This document shows, in pieces, positions 26,377 to 33,770 of a stretch of 64,000 nt of DNA. The notes beneath the pieces were generated by a model. That model ran no database searches. It was not told the origin of the DNA and was given only the letters and a program-made list of their open reading frames with translations. Both the position numbers and the translations under genes were made by a program. How positions within the stretch are numbered: the stretch's first letter is position 1; each line of letters opens with the position of its first letter. This stretch comes from JALYYC01 sp963795805 (GTDB lineage: Bacteria; Chloroflexota; Dormibacteria; CF-121): assembly GCA_963795805.1 (NCBI GenBank), contig CAWCIV010000004.1:124001-188000 (forward strand). Direction: 5' to 3'.

Positions 26377-26689
26377 CCGCTCCTCCAGACGCACGAAACG
26401 ACCGATTTCGTTGGAGAGCACAGAGCCGGAACTGCGCGGCCACACGCGCCGGACGAAAACGAGGCCCAGGACGGCTAGCGATGACGCAACTTATGCACAC
26501 ACTTCCCACAAATGTGGAGAAGCGTATGGAGGTCTCCCCAGCCTTGTGTGAATAAGTTGTTGATGGTTGAGAGCCGTAGCTCTCCAGGGCATCGGAAGCA
26601 TAGCAAATGGGTTCGCGGCGCGCAATACGAATTTCCGTACGCCGGTTTGACCCTGCGCAAACGGACGCCATGGTATCGTAGGACGGCTC
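26377..26689. other. Putative chromosomal origin (oriC) between dnaA and rpmH
   Basis: 313 nt with no gene. DnaA-box-like sites: TTATGCACA (26491-26499), CTTCCCACA (26502-26510), TGTGGAGAA (26513-26521, reverse complement TTCTCCACA) and TGTGAATAA (26547-26555, reverse complement TTATTCACA). Three are one mismatch from TTATCCACA. The middle two face each other with a 2-nt gap. A/T-richer sequence (AATAAGTTGTTGATGG at 26551) follows. Location at the strand switch between minus-strand dnaA and plus-strand rpmH is the classical bacterial origin position. Confidence 0.7.
26647..26679 (+). promoter_or_regulatory. Possible rpmH promoter
   Basis: TTGACC (26647-26652) and an extended TGG-TATCGT (26671-26679) precede rpmH. 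The 21-nt spacer is long, so the extended -10 may act alone. TATCGT ends 10 nt before the ATG, so the leader would be very short. Confidence 0.35.
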
Positions 26690-26845
26690 ATGAAGCGAAC
26701 GCATCAACCCAAGAAGCGCCAGCGCGTCAAGGTCCACGGCTTCCGCGCCCGGATGTCAACGACCGGCGGCGTGAAGGTCATCAAGGCTCGCCGGCGCAAA
26801 GGCCGGCACGTCCTGACCCCGACCTCGAGCCGTCGCTTCCGGTAA
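26690..26845 (+). CDS. rpmH: 50S ribosomal protein L34
   Basis: 51-aa, very basic large-subunit ribosomal protein. Sequence runs MKRTHQPKKRQRVKVHGFRA, then RMSTTGGVKVIKARRRKGRH and the C-terminal LTPTSSRRFR. The TxQPxxRxR...HGFRxRM...G..V...RR.KGR pattern is diagnostic. It starts the conserved rpmH-rnpA-yidD-yidC-jag cluster on the plus strand facing away from oriC and dnaA. No Shine-Dalgarno was seen before the ATG. Confidence 0.97.
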   Translation: MKRTHQPKKRQRVKVHGFRARMSTTGGVKVIKARRRKGRHVLTPTSSRRFR

Positions 26846-26874
26846 GCCGGAACGTCCGGCGGGGTCGTCCTCCG

Positions 26875-27207
26875 GTGAAGCAGCACCAGCGGCTCCGTTC
26901 CTCCGCCGACTTCGACCGCACCCTGCGCGCCGGCCGGCGCGCTTCCTCCGCCTACCTGGCGCTCTTCGTAAGCGATAATGTGGTTGGCCGTCCGCGGGTC
27001 GGTCTGGCGGTAAGCCGAAAGCTGGGCAACGCCGTCGTCCGGAATAGAATCAAACGGCGCTTGCGCGAGGCGGTTCGACCGCTGGTGACGGCGGCTCGGG
27101 AAGGCCGTGACGTTGTAATAGTGGCGAGGACGCGCGCGGTCGATGCCGAATTTGCGCAGTTGCGCCAGGAGTTAGAGATGTTGTGGTCGAAAGGTTTCGG
27201 CCAGTGA
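26875..27207 (+). CDS. rnpA: Ribonuclease P protein component
   Basis: 110-aa basic protein that assists the RNase P RNA in maturing tRNA 5' ends. Starts MKQHQRLRSSADFDRTLRAG from GTG 26875, continues SRKLGNAVVRNRIKRRLREAVR (in two overlapping parts, the RNR family motif) and ends with VIVARTRAVDAEFAQLRQEL. Length is normal. It is 29 nt after rpmH and overlaps yidD by GTGA. The GTG is chosen for the conserved N-terminal K-x-x-R-L pattern. Confidence 0.93.
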   Translation: MKQHQRLRSSADFDRTLRAGRRASSAYLALFVSDNVVGRPRVGLAVSRKLGNAVVRNRIKRRLREAVRPLVTAAREGRDVVIVARTRAVDAEFAQLRQELEMLWSKGFGQ

Positions 27208-27419
27208 CGACGCTGTCGCTGGGCCTGATCCGCGTCTACCGGGTGACCCTCGGGCCGCTCTTCGGCCTGGTCAGCGGCTGCCGCTATCAACCGACCTGTT
27301 CGCAATACGGCTACGAGGCGATTCAGAAGTACGGCTGGCTGCGTGGCTGGCCGATGGCCCTGCGCCGGATCGGGCGCTGCCATCCCTTTCACCAGGGTGG
27401 CTGGGACCCGGTGCCATGA
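27204..27419 (+). CDS. yidD: Membrane protein insertion efficiency factor YidD
   Basis: 71-aa small protein of the YidD family, associated with YidC-dependent membrane insertion. Conserved motifs: LGLIRVYRVTLGPLFG, SGCRYQPTCSQYGYEAIQKY, RIGRCHPFHQGGWDPVP. Start chosen at GTG 27204, overlapping the rnpA stop as GTGA; GTG 27183, with AGGAG 11 nt upstream, would add seven residues. The stop overlaps yidC (ATGA). Confidence 0.92.
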   Translation: MTTLSLGLIRVYRVTLGPLFGLVSGCRYQPTCSQYGYEAIQKYGWLRGWPMALRRIGRCHPFHQGGWDPVP

Positions 27420-28210
27420 GCACCATCGGACAGCTCTGGCATCCGATCTGGCTGCTCTGGTGGACGGTGATCGGCGTCCCGATTCACGCCGTGCTGAAGA
27501 CGATCCTGGCCCTTTTGAGCGACAACCCGGTGGCGCAGGCGATCGGTCCCTTCGGCATCGCCATCATCATCCTCACGATCATGATCAAGCTGGTGCTCTC
27601 GCCGGTCTTCCAGTACCAACTGACCACCTCACGCCGGGTGCAGGCAGAACAGCGGCGGATCGCCCCTCAACTCTCCGCCCTGAAGAAGAAATACAAAAAG
27701 GATCCTCAGCGCCTCAACGCCGAAACGATGGCGCTCTACAAGGAGCACAACATCAACCCGCTCGCCCAGATGAGCGGCTGCCTTCCAGCCCTGGTGCAAT
27801 CACCGATCCTGATCGCGCTCTTCTACGTCATCCGCGATGCGCACCAGACGCTCCCCATCCATAACTTCAGCTTTCTGTCGATCGCGCTCGACCACACGGC
27901 GCTGCAGAAGGGCCAGGTCTTCCTGGCCATCCTGCTCCCGGTCCTGGCGGGTGCGACGACCTTCGTGCAAACCAAGATGATGACGCCGCCCGGCGGGACC
28001 GCGGGCCAGGATCCGACCCAGGCGGCCATGACGCAGAACATGACGATGATCATGCCGGTCTTCATCGGCTTCATCTCCCTCCAGTTCGCGGCCGCGCTCG
28101 CCCTCTACTGGGTGGTGAGCAACCTCTTCAGCATCGGTCAGCAATACTTCATCACCGGCTGGGGATCGCTCTCGGTCCCTCAAGTACTGCGAAGGGGGGC
28201 CGCCGCATGA
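27416..28210 (+). CDS. yidC: Membrane protein insertase YidC (short Oxa1 type)
   Basis: 264-aa Oxa1-superfamily insertase without the large periplasmic domain of proteobacterial YidC, as in Gram-positive-type genomes. Helices include LWHPIWLLWWTVIGVPIHAV at the N-terminus and AIIILTIMIKLVLSPVFQYQ. Then come the cytoplasmic loop LKKKYKKDPQRLNAETMALY, the signature NPLAQMSGCLPALVQSPILI, VLAGATTFVQTKMM, and the last helices MIMPVFIGFISLQFAAALAL and WVVSNLFSIGQQ. No lipobox Cys is visible. Coupled to yidD and to jag by ATGA overlaps. Confidence 0.95.
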   Translation: MSTIGQLWHPIWLLWWTVIGVPIHAVLKTILALLSDNPVAQAIGPFGIAIIILTIMIKLVLSPVFQYQLTTSRRVQAEQRRIAPQLSALKKKYKKDPQRLNAETMALYKEHNINPLAQMSGCLPALVQSPILIALFYVIRDAHQTLPIHNFSFLSIALDHTALQKGQVFLAILLPVLAGATTFVQTKMMTPPGGTAGQDPTQAAMTQNMTMIMPVFIGFISLQFAAALALYWVVSNLFSIGQQYFITGWGSLSVPQVLRRGAAA

Positions 28211-28983
28211 GCAGCGTGGAAACCACCGGAAAGACCGTCGACGAGGCGATCGAGAAGGGACTGGAAGAGCTCGAAGAGGCGCGGGAGAACGTCGAGGTCG
28301 AGATTCTCGACCAGACGCCCGAGGAAGCCAGGGTCCGGGTGACGTTGCACGAGACCTACGCACGGAAGGCGCGCCAGGTCGTCGCCGAACTGCTCTACAA
28401 GATGGGGATCCCCGCCCAGGTCTTCATCCGGCACGCCGAGGACCCGGTGATGATCGATATCGCCGGCGACAACCTGGGGCTGCTGATCGGCTGGCGCGGC
28501 GAAACGCTCCGAGCCTTCCAGACTGTCGTCAACTTGATCCTGAACGAGGGGCGCACGGATCGCCGCCGCCTGGTGGTCGACGTCGAACACTATCGCAACC
28601 GCCGCGAGGAGACGGTGAAGGAGATGGCTCTGCGGCTTGCGGAACGAGTTCGCCGGACCGGGGAGCGGATCATGATGGACCCGATGCAGGCATACGAACG
28701 TCGCATCGTGCACATCACCCTGGAGAAAGAGCCGGGGATCAAAACGGAGAGCCAGGGCGAAGAGCCGAACCGGCGGGTGGCGATCCTCCCGGATGGGGTG
28801 CCGGCTGCGCGCCGGCCGGTCGAACGTCCAGCGCCCGCCGCGGCGCCACCACTGACGCGCGAAGGCGCCGGCTATGGCGATCGACCGCGATACGGCGACC
28901 GTCCGCGATTCGGGGAACGGCCGCGCTTCGGCGAGCGGCGCCCGGATTATCCCGAAGCGGAAGGCCCCAAGCCGGACGCCTGA
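28207..28983 (+). CDS. jag: KH/R3H RNA-binding protein Jag (KhpB)
   Basis: 258-aa protein with Jag_N (VETTGKTVDEAIEKGLEELE), a KH domain (about 80-150: VMIDIAGDNLGLLIGWRGET, AFQTVVNLILNE) and R3H (RREETVKEMALRLAERVRRT ... AYERRIVHITL). KhpB with KhpA binds RNA and affects cell division and elongation in Firmicutes. The last 60 residues are disordered and Arg-rich with repeats of the type YGDRPR/FGERPR (about 218-245), which could extend RNA binding. The end overlaps a convergent gene by 37 nt. Confidence 0.93.
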   Translation: MSSVETTGKTVDEAIEKGLEELEEARENVEVEILDQTPEEARVRVTLHETYARKARQVVAELLYKMGIPAQVFIRHAEDPVMIDIAGDNLGLLIGWRGETLRAFQTVVNLILNEGRTDRRRLVVDVEHYRNRREETVKEMALRLAERVRRTGERIMMDPMQAYERRIVHITLEKEPGIKTESQGEEPNRRVAILPDGVPAARRPVERPAPAAAPPLTREGAGYGDRPRYGDRPRFGERPRFGERRPDYPEAEGPKPDA

Positions 28984-29495
28984 CTTCGGGCCGGATCCTC
29001 GATCTCCACGAGGGCGCGATCGAGCGTTCCGATGATGACCTCGGCCGGCAGGCCGTCGTCGAGGGCATCCTGCGCCTGCTTGATGGCACGGTTTAAGGCC
29101 GGGGGCGCCTCCGTCGCAAGCCGGCGCAGGTCGCTGGCCAGGGACTCCGCCGGACCGCTGCCCGAATCGGAGTCGGCGTAGCTCCATGCCTCGAGGCGCG
29201 CAATCAGGCTGCGGACCCGGTCGGGAAAGGGCGTCACGCTGGAACCGGCGAGCGATGCGAGGGCGGCGCGCAGCTGGGGGGCGGCGGTCAGCGGCACCCT
29301 GATCTCGAGGCGGTCCGGCGGGAGCCAGCAGGCGGCAGCCTCTGTCTCGCCGCCACCCACCCAGCGACCAGTGAGCAGCTGCCCGGGTGTCAGCAGGCCG
29401 CCGAACAGTGCCGCCGTCACCCTCGCCGCTCCGGCGCCCGCGACAACGAAATGAGCCTCCGGCCCGGCCTCGGTGAACTCGAAATGGTCAGTCAT
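28947..29495 (-). CDS. Hypothetical protein convergent with jag
   Basis: 182-aa protein I do not recognise. No membrane helix. The N-terminal half looks like a beta-rich domain (FTEAGPEAHFVVAGAGAARV, PDRLEIRVPLTAAPQL) and the C-terminal half is helical (SLASDLRRLATEAPPALNRA, IKQAQDALDDGLPAEVIIGT). ATG 29495 has TAACTT (29507-29502) exactly 6 nt upstream, the leaderless spacing found repeatedly here, which supports it as a real gene. The 37-nt tail overlap with jag is antisense. Confidence 0.6.
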   Translation of the reverse strand: MTDHFEFTEAGPEAHFVVAGAGAARVTAALFGGLLTPGQLLTGRWVGGGETEAAACWLPPDRLEIRVPLTAAPQLRAALASLAGSSVTPFPDRVRSLIARLEAWSYADSDSGSGPAESLASDLRRLATEAPPALNRAIKQAQDALDDGLPAEVIIGTLDRALVEIEDPARSQASGLGPSASG

Positions 29496-29580
29496 GCGAT
29501 CAAGTTACGGTCCGGTGCGACACTCATATTTTCCGCAGGTTCGCTTGAAAAACGCAGCCGAACCCGCGCCAACCCTACGA

Positions 29581-29586
29581 TATACT
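29581..29586 (+). promoter_or_regulatory. -10 element of leaderless M16 peptidase gene
   Basis: TATACT ends 6 nt before GTG 29593, so transcription should begin at or next to the start codon. No Shine-Dalgarno is present. Confidence 0.5.
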
Positions 29587-29592
29587 GAGTTC

Positions 29593-30873
29593 GTGCCCCA
29601 AACCCCTCCCCCGTACAGGCTCGCCACCTTGCCGAGCGGGGCGAGAGTCGTCTCCGCCGAACTCAAGGACCGTCCCTCCGTTTCCATGGCAGTCCTCTTC
29701 AAGGTTGGGTCGCGTTATGAGACGGACCAGGTGGCCGGGGTGTCGCACTTTCTCGAACATATGTTCTTCAAGGGGTCGCAGCGCTACGGCGGAGCCAAGG
29801 AGATCGCGGAGGCGATCGAGGGGGTCGGCGGGGTGCTGAACGCCGCCACCGATAAAGAGCTGACGATGTACTGGGCGCGCGTGCCGAAGAACAAGGCGAC
29901 GCTGGCGATCGACGTCCTCGGTGACATGCTGTTTGCTCCATTGCTCGATGCCGCCGAGCTGGAAAAGGAACGGCTGGTCGTCCTCGAGGAGCTGAAGATG
30001 TACCAGGACAGCCCCCAGGAGCACGTCCACAGCCTGTTCGAGCAGATCAGCTGGCCGAACCACCCCCTCGGCCGCGATATCGGGGGGACGGAGACCTCGG
30101 TCCGTGCACTTGGCCGCGATGATCTGCTGCGTTATCTCGAGGAGCACTACATGCTGAGAAACCTGGTGGTCACCATCGCCGGCCCGCTCTCGCATGAGGA
30201 GGCGATCGCCCTGATCGAGCCGCATCTGAAGCGGCGCGGGAATGGCGCCGCGTCGCCGTCGTTCCTGCCCTCGGTCGCCAATGGCGCGAAGCCGGGCGTT
30301 CTTTTGAAGAACAAGAAAACCGAGCAGGCCCATGTTTGTTTCGGCGTCCACGCGCCCTCCTACATGGACAAGGACCGGCATGTCATCGACATCCTCAATT
30401 GCGTTCTCGGTGAGGGGATGAGCTCCCGCCTCTTCCTCGAGGTGCGCGAAAAGCTGGGTCTCGCCTACGACGTGCACTCCTACGTGAACCGCATGTACGA
30501 CACGGGCGTCCTCGGTATCTACGCCGGGACAGAACCCCGGCAGGCCGCCCGGGCCGTCGGCGCCATCGTCGGTCAGCTCAAACGCCTCTGCGATGAGTCC
30601 GTCAAGCCGGCGGAGTTGACCAAGGCGAAGGAGTTCTACAAGGGCCGCTTGCTGCTGCAAATGGAGAGCACGAACTCCGTCGCGACCTGGTATGGCGGCC
30701 AGGAGGCGTTGATGGGAAAGATCGAGGACGTCGATCAGACGATGGCCGAGATCGACATGGTCACCGCCGAGAAAGTGACCGAGGTTGCGTGCGCGCTCTT
30801 CAGCCAGAACCTCCAGCTCGCCGTGATCGGGCCGTTCCGCAGCGAAGCGCCGTTCCTCAAACAGATCGCCTGA
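29593..30873 (+). CDS. M16-family zinc peptidase
   Basis: 426-aa metallopeptidase of the pitrilysin/processing-peptidase family. The inverted zinc motif HFLEH lies in GVSHFLEHMFFKGSQRYGGA (about residue 52), with downstream Glu in the DKELTMYWARV/ELEKERLVVLEEL region. The catalytically inactive C-terminal domain has EQAHVCFGVHAPSYMDKDRH and LGEGMSSRLFLEVREKLGLAY. Single-subunit length fits PqqL/YmxG-type cytosolic enzymes that degrade peptides. GTG 29593 is chosen because TATACT ends 6 nt earlier and the family start falls here; a longer reading to 29473 has no support. Confidence 0.92.
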   Translation: MPQTPPPYRLATLPSGARVVSAELKDRPSVSMAVLFKVGSRYETDQVAGVSHFLEHMFFKGSQRYGGAKEIAEAIEGVGGVLNAATDKELTMYWARVPKNKATLAIDVLGDMLFAPLLDAAELEKERLVVLEELKMYQDSPQEHVHSLFEQISWPNHPLGRDIGGTETSVRALGRDDLLRYLEEHYMLRNLVVTIAGPLSHEEAIALIEPHLKRRGNGAASPSFLPSVANGAKPGVLLKNKKTEQAHVCFGVHAPSYMDKDRHVIDILNCVLGEGMSSRLFLEVREKLGLAYDVHSYVNRMYDTGVLGIYAGTEPRQAARAVGAIVGQLKRLCDESVKPAELTKAKEFYKGRLLLQMESTNSVATWYGGQEALMGKIEDVDQTMAEIDMVTAEKVTEVACALFSQNLQLAVIGPFRSEAPFLKQIA

Positions 30874-30892
30874 AGCGCTCACCGGGGCAGGC

Positions 30893-30898
30893 TAGAAT
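30893..30898 (+). promoter_or_regulatory. Possible -10 of lepB-ndk
   Basis: TAGAAT at 30893-30898 follows the M16 stop. It lies 29 nt before the lepB ATG, giving a leader of about 22 nt, longer than in the leaderless genes. Confidence 0.35.
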
Positions 30899-30927
30899 GA
30901 ATTGCCCCAAATGAAGTTGCATATAGC

Positions 30928-31527
30928 ATGGCCCAGTCTCCGCAAGCGCAACCACCTGCAGCCGGACCCGCTCCTCACCAGAAATCGTTCCTTCGAGACA
31001 CCCTCGAGATCGTCTTCCTGGCGCTCGTCCTCTACGTTGTGATCCAGTACGCCGTGCAGACGGTGCACGTTCTCGGCTCGAGCATGAGCACGACCCTGCA
31101 CGACAACGATCTGCTGGTGGCTTCGAAGATCTCGTACAAGTTGCACCCGCCGCAGCGTGGCGACATCGTTGTCTTCAAGCCACCGAACGAGGACAGTCGC
31201 GACTTCATCAAGCGAGTGATCGCCCTGCCGGGCGACAAGATCCGCATCAGCAACTCGGTGGTCTACATCAATGGGCAGGTGTTGCACGAGACGTACCTGC
31301 CTGAACGCTGGACCTACAACAACAACTGGCCCGCCGATGGCCAGGACAAACTGGTTCCGGCTGGCCAGTATTTCGTGATGGGTGATAACCGGAACCATTC
31401 GAGCGACTCTCGGAGCTTCGGGTTCGTTGAGCTCGATGCGATCCTCGGGAAGGCCGAGGTGCGCATCTGGCCGCTCGACCAGCTCGGATTCCTGACCAGT
31501 AAGCCGACCCTGACGAACGGTCAATGA
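30928..31527 (+). CDS. lepB: Signal peptidase I
   Basis: 199-aa membrane serine protease that removes signal peptides from exported proteins. One N-terminal transmembrane anchor (LEIVFLALVLYVVIQYAVQT), then catalytic Ser in GSSMSTTLHDND (about residue 51), box C PQRGDIVVFKPP, catalytic Lys in DFIKRVIALPGDKI (about 92) and box E YFVMGDNRNHSSDSRSFG. The cytoplasmic N-terminus is Pro/Gln-rich. The stop overlaps ndk (ATGA). Confidence 0.95.
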   Translation: MAQSPQAQPPAAGPAPHQKSFLRDTLEIVFLALVLYVVIQYAVQTVHVLGSSMSTTLHDNDLLVASKISYKLHPPQRGDIVVFKPPNEDSRDFIKRVIALPGDKIRISNSVVYINGQVLHETYLPERWTYNNNWPADGQDKLVPAGQYFVMGDNRNHSSDSRSFGFVELDAILGKAEVRIWPLDQLGFLTSKPTLTNGQ

Positions 31528-31979
31528 CTGAGCGGACGCTCGTCCTGGTCAAGCCCGATGGCGTCCAGCGGACCATGGTCGGCGAAATCATCCGCCGCCT
31601 GGAGAGGCGCGGGCTCAAGCTGATCGGCCTGAAGCTGATGCGCATCTCGGAGGATGTCGCCAAGCGCCATTACGCCGAGCACCGGGGAAAACCGTTCTTC
31701 CCCGGGTTGATCAGCTTCATCACCTCAAGTCCGGTGGTCGCCATGGTCTGGGAAGGCCGCGAAGCGGTTGCGGTGGTGCGCGCCCAGATGGGCACCACCG
31801 ATCCCCTGAAGGCGCTTCCGGGAACGATCCGCGGCGACCTGGCACTTGACCTGGGCATGAACCTGATCCATGGATCGGACTCGCCGGCCCGGGCGGAAAC
31901 GGAGATCGCGCTCTTCTTTTCGCCGGCCGAGATCTTCGAGTACGAGCGGACGATCGACCGCTGGGTGCGCGAGGCGTAG
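31524..31979 (+). CDS. ndk: Nucleoside diphosphate kinase
   Basis: 151-aa kinase that exchanges terminal phosphates among nucleoside di- and triphosphates through a phospho-His. Seen: RTLVLVKPDGVQRTMVGEII, KRHYAEHRGKPFFPGLISF, TDPLKALPGTIRGDLALDLG and the catalytic His in NLIHGSDSPARAETEIALFF. Length is standard. Coupled to lepB by ATGA; converges on parB with a parS-like site between. Confidence 0.96.
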   Translation: MTERTLVLVKPDGVQRTMVGEIIRRLERRGLKLIGLKLMRISEDVAKRHYAEHRGKPFFPGLISFITSSPVVAMVWEGREAVAVVRAQMGTTDPLKALPGTIRGDLALDLGMNLIHGSDSPARAETEIALFFSPAEIFEYERTIDRWVREA

Positions 31980-31992
31980 GTCGCCCTCGGCT

Positions 31993-32008
31993 CGTTCCAC
32001 GGGGAACA
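31993..32008. promoter_or_regulatory. parS-like centromere site
   Basis: CGTTCCACGGGGAACA matches the widespread parS consensus TGTTCCACGTGGAACA at 14 of 16 positions and keeps most of its inverted symmetry. It sits in the 37-nt gap between the ndk and parB stops, about 5.5 kb from the origin, the expected zone for ParB loading sites. Confidence 0.65.
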
Positions 32009-32016
32009 GCCCGGCT

Positions 32017-32893
32017 CTAGCTCAAGCGGCGGCGGAGCGCCTCCAACTCCTCGTCGCTGTAGAACTCGATGGTCAGCCGGCCGCCTTTGCGCAACCGGGT
32101 GAGGATCACCTTCGTCCCGAGCGCGCGCCGGAACTCATCCTCGAGCGCGGCGGTGTCGGGGTCGGGCGGCGGCGTCGGGGCCTTGAGCGGCGATTCACCC
32201 GTGACGCGGGCGCGGACCCAGTCCTCCGTCTCCCGGACGCTCCAGCGGTGCTTGATGACGAGCTCGGCTGCCGCCAGTTGCTGTCCCGCTGAGGGCAAGC
32301 TCAGCAGCGCGCGGGCGTGGCCGGCGCTGAGCGTGCCGGCCTCCACCAGCTTCAAGATCTGCTCCGGCAATCCGAGCAGGCGAACGATGTTGGCGACCGC
32401 CACCCGGCTCTTCCCGAGCCGCTCCGCGACCGCTTCCTGGGTCAGGCCGAACTCGCGGAGCAGGCGCTGCATCGCGCGCGCCTCCTCGATCGCATTCAGG
32501 TCGGTGCGTTGCAGGTTCTCCACCAGGGCCAGCTCGAGCCGCTCCTCGCGGCGGCCGCCGCTGGTTGGATGCACGATGACCGGCACCTCGGCGAGCCCAG
32601 CGAGCTCGGCCGCCCGCAGGCGCCGCTCGCCGGCAATCAGCTCGAAGCCGTCCATGCCCTCGCGCACCAGCAGCGGCTGCAAAACCCCGTGCACGCGAAT
32701 CGAGTCGGCAAGCTCTTGCAGCGACTCGGTCGCGAAGCTCCGGCGCGGTTGCTCGGGATTCGGGCGTACCTCACCGATCGGGATCTGCATCGCAAAGCGG
32801 CGACGGGTGGCGGTGTCAGCCCAGGTCGTCGACAAACTCGCCTGACGGGATGAGCGCTTCCAGGCCCCGGCCGAGGCCTCGCCGTTTGTTCAT
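32017..32893 (-). CDS. parB: Chromosome partitioning protein ParB, with one frameshift
   Basis: CTP-dependent clamp that loads at parS. The true N-terminus starts at ATG 32893 with NKRRGLGRGLEALIPSGE, the typical ParA-activating peptide, but this frame stops soon after. The rest is one base out: IPIGEVRPNPEQPRRSF, ELADSIRVHGVLQPLLV, the CTP-site GERRLRAAELAG, ENLQRTDLNAIEEARAMQRL and the helix-turn-helix LTQEAVAERLGKSRVAVANI. Removing one T from the TTT near 32839-32843 joins them into about 290 aa. The ATG overlaps the parA stop (ATGA), confirming this start. Confidence 0.9.
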
Positions 32894-33648
32894 CTGGCGA
32901 TCAACTCCTTCGTGAGCTCCTGGTAGGCGACGCCGCCGCGCGAGGTGGGGTCGTACTGGCTGATCGGCATCCCGTGACTGGGCGCCTCGCTCAGCCGGAC
33001 GTTACGCGGGATGACCGTCTTGAAGGTCTTCTCGGGATACTGGTGCCGGATCTGGTCGGCGACCTGCGACGCTAACGTGGTTCGCGGGTCGAAAAGGGTG
33101 AGCACGATGCCGCCGAGCTTGAGGTGCGGGTTCAGCTCCCGCTGGATCAGCTGGCTCGTGTGGGTGAGCGCCCCCAGGCCCTCCAGCGCGAAGTACTCGC
33201 ACTGCACCGGGATCAGCATGTACTCGGCGGCCACCAGGCAGTTGACGGTCAGCAGGCCGAGCGAGGGTGGGCAGTCGATGATGACGTAGTCGTAGGGCAC
33301 CCGCAGGGCCTCGAGCGCGTAGCGCAGCCGGCGCTCGCGCCGCGGCAGGTTGATCAACTCGATCTCGGCGCCGGCCAGGGCGCGATGCGACGGCAGGATA
33401 TCGAGGCCCGGAACCCCCGTGTGCAGGACGACCGGGTTGATGTCGACGGCGTCGATCAGGACGTCGTACACGCTCTGCGTCAGCGTTTGTCGGGCAATCC
33501 CAAGCCCGCTGGTGGTGTTGCCCTGTGGATCCATGTCCACGATCAAGACGCTGAGCCCGAGGTCGGGCAGGTTGGCCGCTACATTGATCGCGGTGGTGGT
33601 CTTGCCAACGCCACCTTTCTGATTGACGACGGCGTAGATTCTTGGCAA
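32890..33648 (-). CDS. parA: Chromosome partitioning ATPase ParA
   Basis: 252-aa Walker-type ATPase that moves ParB-parS complexes. Deviant Walker A QKGGVGKTTTAINVAA near residue 11, Walker A' VLIVDMDPQGNTTSGLG, Walker B YVIIDCPPSLGLLTVN, and C-terminal VIPRNVRLSEAPSHGMPISQ. TTG 33648 gives MPRIYAVVNQKGG, the usual N-terminus of chromosomal ParA/Soj; no nearby ATG exists. A TATAAT promoter lies 43 nt upstream, so this gene is leadered. Confidence 0.95.
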   Translation of the reverse strand: MPRIYAVVNQKGGVGKTTTAINVAANLPDLGLSVLIVDMDPQGNTTSGLGIARQTLTQSVYDVLIDAVDINPVVLHTGVPGLDILPSHRALAGAEIELINLPRRERRLRYALEALRVPYDYVIIDCPPSLGLLTVNCLVAAEYMLIPVQCEYFALEGLGALTHTSQLIQRELNPHLKLGGIVLTLFDPRTTLASQVADQIRHQYPEKTFKTVIPRNVRLSEAPSHGMPISQYDPTSRGGVAYQELTKELIAR

Positions 33649-33690
33649 CTTTTCCCTGGCCTGGACGTAGAGCTGAAAAGGGTTGGGCCG

Positions 33691-33723
33691 ATTATAGTCG
33701 CGCCCGGCATCGAACGTACGTTC
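33691..33723 (-). promoter_or_regulatory. parAB promoter with 12-bp palindrome
   Basis: Minus-strand consensus TATAAT (33696-33691). About 15 nt upstream is a perfect palindrome GAACGTACGTTC (33712-33723) covering the -35 zone, a candidate operator. Confidence 0.5.
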
Positions 33724-33770
33724 CCACAGTATCCCCAGCTGAGGAAAACCGATCGGGAGGCGGCGAGCAG

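Noticed and set aside
26377..26445. 23-residue N-terminal extension of DnaA
   Set aside because: GGAGGAG sits just before the internal ATG 26376, which begins the conserved domain I.
29575..30882. 435-codon open frame opposite the M16 peptidase
   Set aside because: Composition (Leu/Asp/Val/His-rich) is typical of the reverse strand of GC-rich genes; M16 motifs are on the other strand.
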